Positions 60,741 through 64,000 of a stretch of DNA of 64,000 nt are shown here, piece after piece. Below the pieces are notes generated by a model. It made no database searches. It saw only the letters and a program-made list of their open reading frames with translations, and was not told the origin of the DNA. How positions within the stretch are numbered: position 1 is the stretch's first letter; each line of letters opens with the position of its first letter. A program made the position numbers and the translations under genes. The DNA lies in NCBI GenBank assembly GCA_944989445.1, contig CALYLW010000138.1, positions 1-64,000 of the forward strand, read 5' to 3'. This DNA is from Ampullaceana balthica. Its lineage: Eukaryota; Mollusca; Gastropoda; Lymnaeidae.

Positions 60741-60749
<9 letters not shown>

Positions 60750-60770
<21 letters not shown>
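60750..60770. repeat. (ATT)n microsatellite
   Basis: Seven ATT units lie just beyond the truncated 5' edge of the retrotransposon. Confidence 0.9.
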
Positions 60771-61037
60771 GCGAGCTTAATCGCGAAGGTTAATCACATC
60801 AAATGGTTTTTGACATTCCCGCTGCATTGTTCGTTAGCTGTCTTGCTATGCCTTGGCAACTAGACAAATTTATTTTAAAAAATATATATCATATAAAACA
60901 AGCCGAAATCATACTTAATGTTACAGGCATATGGCTTTAAGCCATGTAGGGGCTCATTTTGCTATCACGTCAGCCTACAGGGAAAATCATGTCAAAACGG
61001 GGAAAGAATGCACCGGTACCTGGTGAAATGCATTAAT

Positions 61038-61688
<651 letters not shown>

Positions 61689-62374
61689 TAAAAAATACCT
61701 GCCGGTCGTCTAATACGAACAAGTTAGAGAAGCACTGGCTTACAATTTATTTAATGCCGTTTTACATAGCTTCACGGATTACGATATTACAATGTAGACA
61801 TACAATCATACACTAAATAAATAATTAAATGACAAAATAATGATTTGAAATATAATCATTTTCAAATAGAAAATAAGGTGGGTTTTTATTTGGTGGGGGG
61901 GGGGTGTCAAAGCTTTGTGACGTATTTTTGGAGGGGGGGTCTAACTTTTTGTGACGAGGGGGGAGGGGGTGAAAAATCGGTCAAAATTGCGTGACGTCAT
62001 TTATGGACGGCCCCAAAGTTATAGTTAGTAGGGTATGGCTATAGTCATAGTATAAAATATAATTATTATTAGATGATTATTTATAAATTAAATTTAAATG
62101 ATGCACATCTAAAATCCTAGTCTTAAATGTCTTAATAGTCTTATGTCAAACTTATGTCGATATCTGATCTAAATGATTATAATAAAATAAGACAAAGAAC
62201 GGTAATTTTGCGTTTTATTTTTTAAAACCTATTTTCACTAACTATTTATTATTATTTTTATTTGATGTGCCTTCCCTCTGTTAGATACAACTAGGAGAAA
62301 ATATTGAGTGGGTGGGTGTATAGTATTGTGTATAATTTAATAATTTAACAATGAAATTCACACGGCACATCTCT

Positions 62375-62400
62375 GTCACGTGACATCTACGCCGCCATTT
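62375..62400. promoter_or_regulatory. GTCACGTGAC palindrome near a GCCGCCATTTT motif
   Basis: A 10-bp palindromic E-box (62375-62384) of the CLEAR or USF/TFE type is followed 8 bp later by GCCGCCATTTT, an inverted YY1-like motif. They lie about 430 bp before the zinc-transporter ORF, so they may belong to its promoter. This is inference from motif content only. Confidence 0.35.
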
Positions 62401-62818
62401 TTCTTACTAAGGAGGGCAAAATTGCACACGACACTTAAGTAAATTCTAATCTTAGAATTACCACGTGCAAGTGGATACTTTTTAAAATAAATATGCAATT
62501 AATTAGATGGATTGTTCCATTAACTGTTTTTGGGTATAACGCATAGTGTGTGTTTTCAAACAGATGTAATTAATACAAATTTTAACAGATAAATTCACGA
62601 CTTAGATGAGCGATCTCTTTTTTTTTGTAATGTGTTTAGGATTTTGTGATTTCATCATCACTTTACTTTGTTCTACATAGCCTCGACATAGCTGCAAATC
62701 ATACGACTTAGACTAATTTAGAATTAAAAACGAATGAACTGCAAAGAAATCAATCACACTCTCATCAATCTCCTTTAATTTTAAATTAAATTAATTAATC
62801 AACAAACTAACATTTGAA

Positions 62819-63913
62819 ATGAAACGAAGCAGTAGCAGCAGTTTTGGAAATAAACGTACAATTATTTACGATTATATCTGTGGCAGTCAAAAATGCCAAC
62901 AACGGCAAAGAGATGACCATTTCAAATTGGACCTGGGGTGGCCAAATTTCCTTTTTATGTGTATTACTTGCTCTAAATTCATCTGCCAAAGAAGTGGTAA
63001 ACATTCAGATGCTGGTAATAGTAATAATTGCATGATTACAACATTGAGTCAGTGTCAGTATGAACCTGGAACTACTGCCATTGGAAGCCCAGCACGATGC
63101 AAACACATACTTTGCATGTTCTTAGCCTTTATTGTTATGATGTCTGTAAATGCAGAAATACCAAGAAGTAGCACAAATAATATAATGAATTTCACGACAG
63201 CATTTTCTGGTCTTGTTGACTCAACCCCAGAAATCATAAATAATAACTCATCAAAAACGAATGAACTGCAACTGCAAAGAAATCAATCACACTCTCATCA
63301 AAAGCTAAAAAATCCATTAACAGGGGGAAAAAGAAAAGGCAGGATAACAACTGAAAAGTCAAAACAAACAGATATTAGACCCACATCTTTAAGTATCGCT
63401 GGTACCATCAAGGACATACATCCTAACCTAAATCAATCAAGCAAAAGTTTTGAGTTAAAACCCATGACAATGTCAGTTAACACACCCATATCTAAGTACT
63501 TCGTTTTACAAATTTTCAAGAGATACAGCGATGAAAACTTTCTAAGCATAGAGAATTTTGAAAAAATTCTCAAACATATAGGACTTTCGGATACAACCAA
63601 CATTTCCTTGGTCAACTCACACGTTCACAGTCTGGAGGAAGAAGGTAATCACCAAAACGAGACACATGTCCTAATGGAAGCTGCCAGAAATGAAATCAAA
63701 AGGGCATCAAGTAGGCCTATTCAGCCTGCTCTAAAAATATCCAATGACAGTCACCCTAAATCAAATAAAAACAATTTAACTGCACGAGATGATCATTCTA
63801 GTCATGGTGAAGTCAATGAGAAGCAAGTGACCAAGACCGAGCCCACTGGAAAACTTTTGCAGTCAGATCATGTAGGATTTTTAAAATTTAATAATTATGA
63901 CCTCTCAATTTAA
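62819..63913 (+). CDS. LIV-1 subfamily zinc transporter N-terminal region (ZIP6/ZIP10-like), partial
   Basis: An open frame of 364 codons. Residues 224-259 (SKYFVLQIFKRYSDENFLSI, then FEKILKHIGL) match the EF-hand-like segment that precedes the transmembrane part in SLC39A6/SLC39A10-type zinc importers (YIEKLFERYG...LSFFGLEKLL in vertebrates). A His-containing acidic stretch follows (NSHVHSLEEEGNHQNETHV). The likely signal peptide is the hydrophobic run CMFLAFIVMMSVNA (residues 99-112), so the true start may be ATG at 63,032 or 63,116 and not the first ATG. No transmembrane helices, HEXPHE-type motif or further exons lie inside the window. The stop at 63,913 is probably intronic read-through after a donor such as GTAGGA near 63,871. 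Confidence 0.6.
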   Translation: MKRSSSSSFGNKRTIIYDYICGSQKCQQRQRDDHFKLDLGWPNFLFMCITCSKFICQRSGKHSDAGNSNNCMITTLSQCQYEPGTTAIGSPARCKHILCMFLAFIVMMSVNAEIPRSSTNNIMNFTTAFSGLVDSTPEIINNNSSKTNELQLQRNQSHSHQKLKNPLTGGKRKGRITTEKSKQTDIRPTSLSIAGTIKDIHPNLNQSSKSFELKPMTMSVNTPISKYFVLQIFKRYSDENFLSIENFEKILKHIGLSDTTNISLVNSHVHSLEEEGNHQNETHVLMEAARNEIKRASSRPIQPALKISNDSHPKSNKNNLTARDDHSSHGEVNEKQVTKTEPTGKLLQSDHVGFLKFNNYDLSI

Positions 63914-64000
63914 ACAAGCAGCAGGTTTACAAATTATATTTTCATCATCACCTTTATAAATTAACGATAGCGATTAATGGGATGCTGTTAACAATAATCA

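Overview
This is an AT-rich animal genomic window: split genes with GT/AG introns, several non-LTR retrotransposon families, tRNA-derived SINEs, hAT and pogo-like DNA transposons, and many minisatellites. The repeat content and gene structure suggest an invertebrate, plausibly a gastropod mollusc. That is inference, because nothing in the window fixes the species.

Layout. 1-14.1 kb is a tandem array of AT-rich units of roughly 200-300 bp. It carries five copies of one truncated RTE-like retrotransposon insertion. A stretch of 7,573 bp is duplicated almost perfectly. On the minus strand the units contain exon-like segments bounded by AG and GT. 14.2-14.85 kb is a 16-bp satellite. 15.3-16.1 kb holds three candidate minus-strand exons, two of them phase-compatible with each other and with the nearest array module. 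16.2-25.0 kb is mostly transposon remnants: a CR1/Jockey-like LINE in three overlapping truncated pieces, and a hAT element with an exact 8-bp target-site duplication.

26.8-53.6 kb is one recognisable plus-strand gene, the orthologue of DYNC2I1 (WDR60), the dynein-2 intermediate chain of ciliary retrograde transport. I could place 32 consecutive coding exons with consistent phases (3,168 nt including the stop), plus a candidate 18-nt first exon at 25,292. The predicted protein of about 1,061 residues is close to the vertebrate length. Its introns hold a 35-copy 40-bp minisatellite, a 36-bp minisatellite that has copied the exon 15 splice donor nine times, LINE fragments, SINEs, and a pogo-like element that contains a hAT element and a SINE.

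53.7-62.0 kb is again transposon-rich: a TIR element split by nested insertions, a third LINE family, and repeated short elements beginning AAATCCCTTATAT. At 62.8-63.9 kb a plus-strand ORF encodes what looks like the N-terminal extracellular part of a LIV-1 subfamily zinc transporter (SLC39A6/SLC39A10-like). Its transmembrane exons would lie beyond the window.

The clearest genome-biology observations are: a SINE whose 3' end matches the 3' end of a LINE in the same window; a retrotransposon amplified passively inside a satellite array; the tandem exon-like modules; and the duplicated splice donor in DYNC2I1. I see no prokaryotic operon, CRISPR array or defence system.
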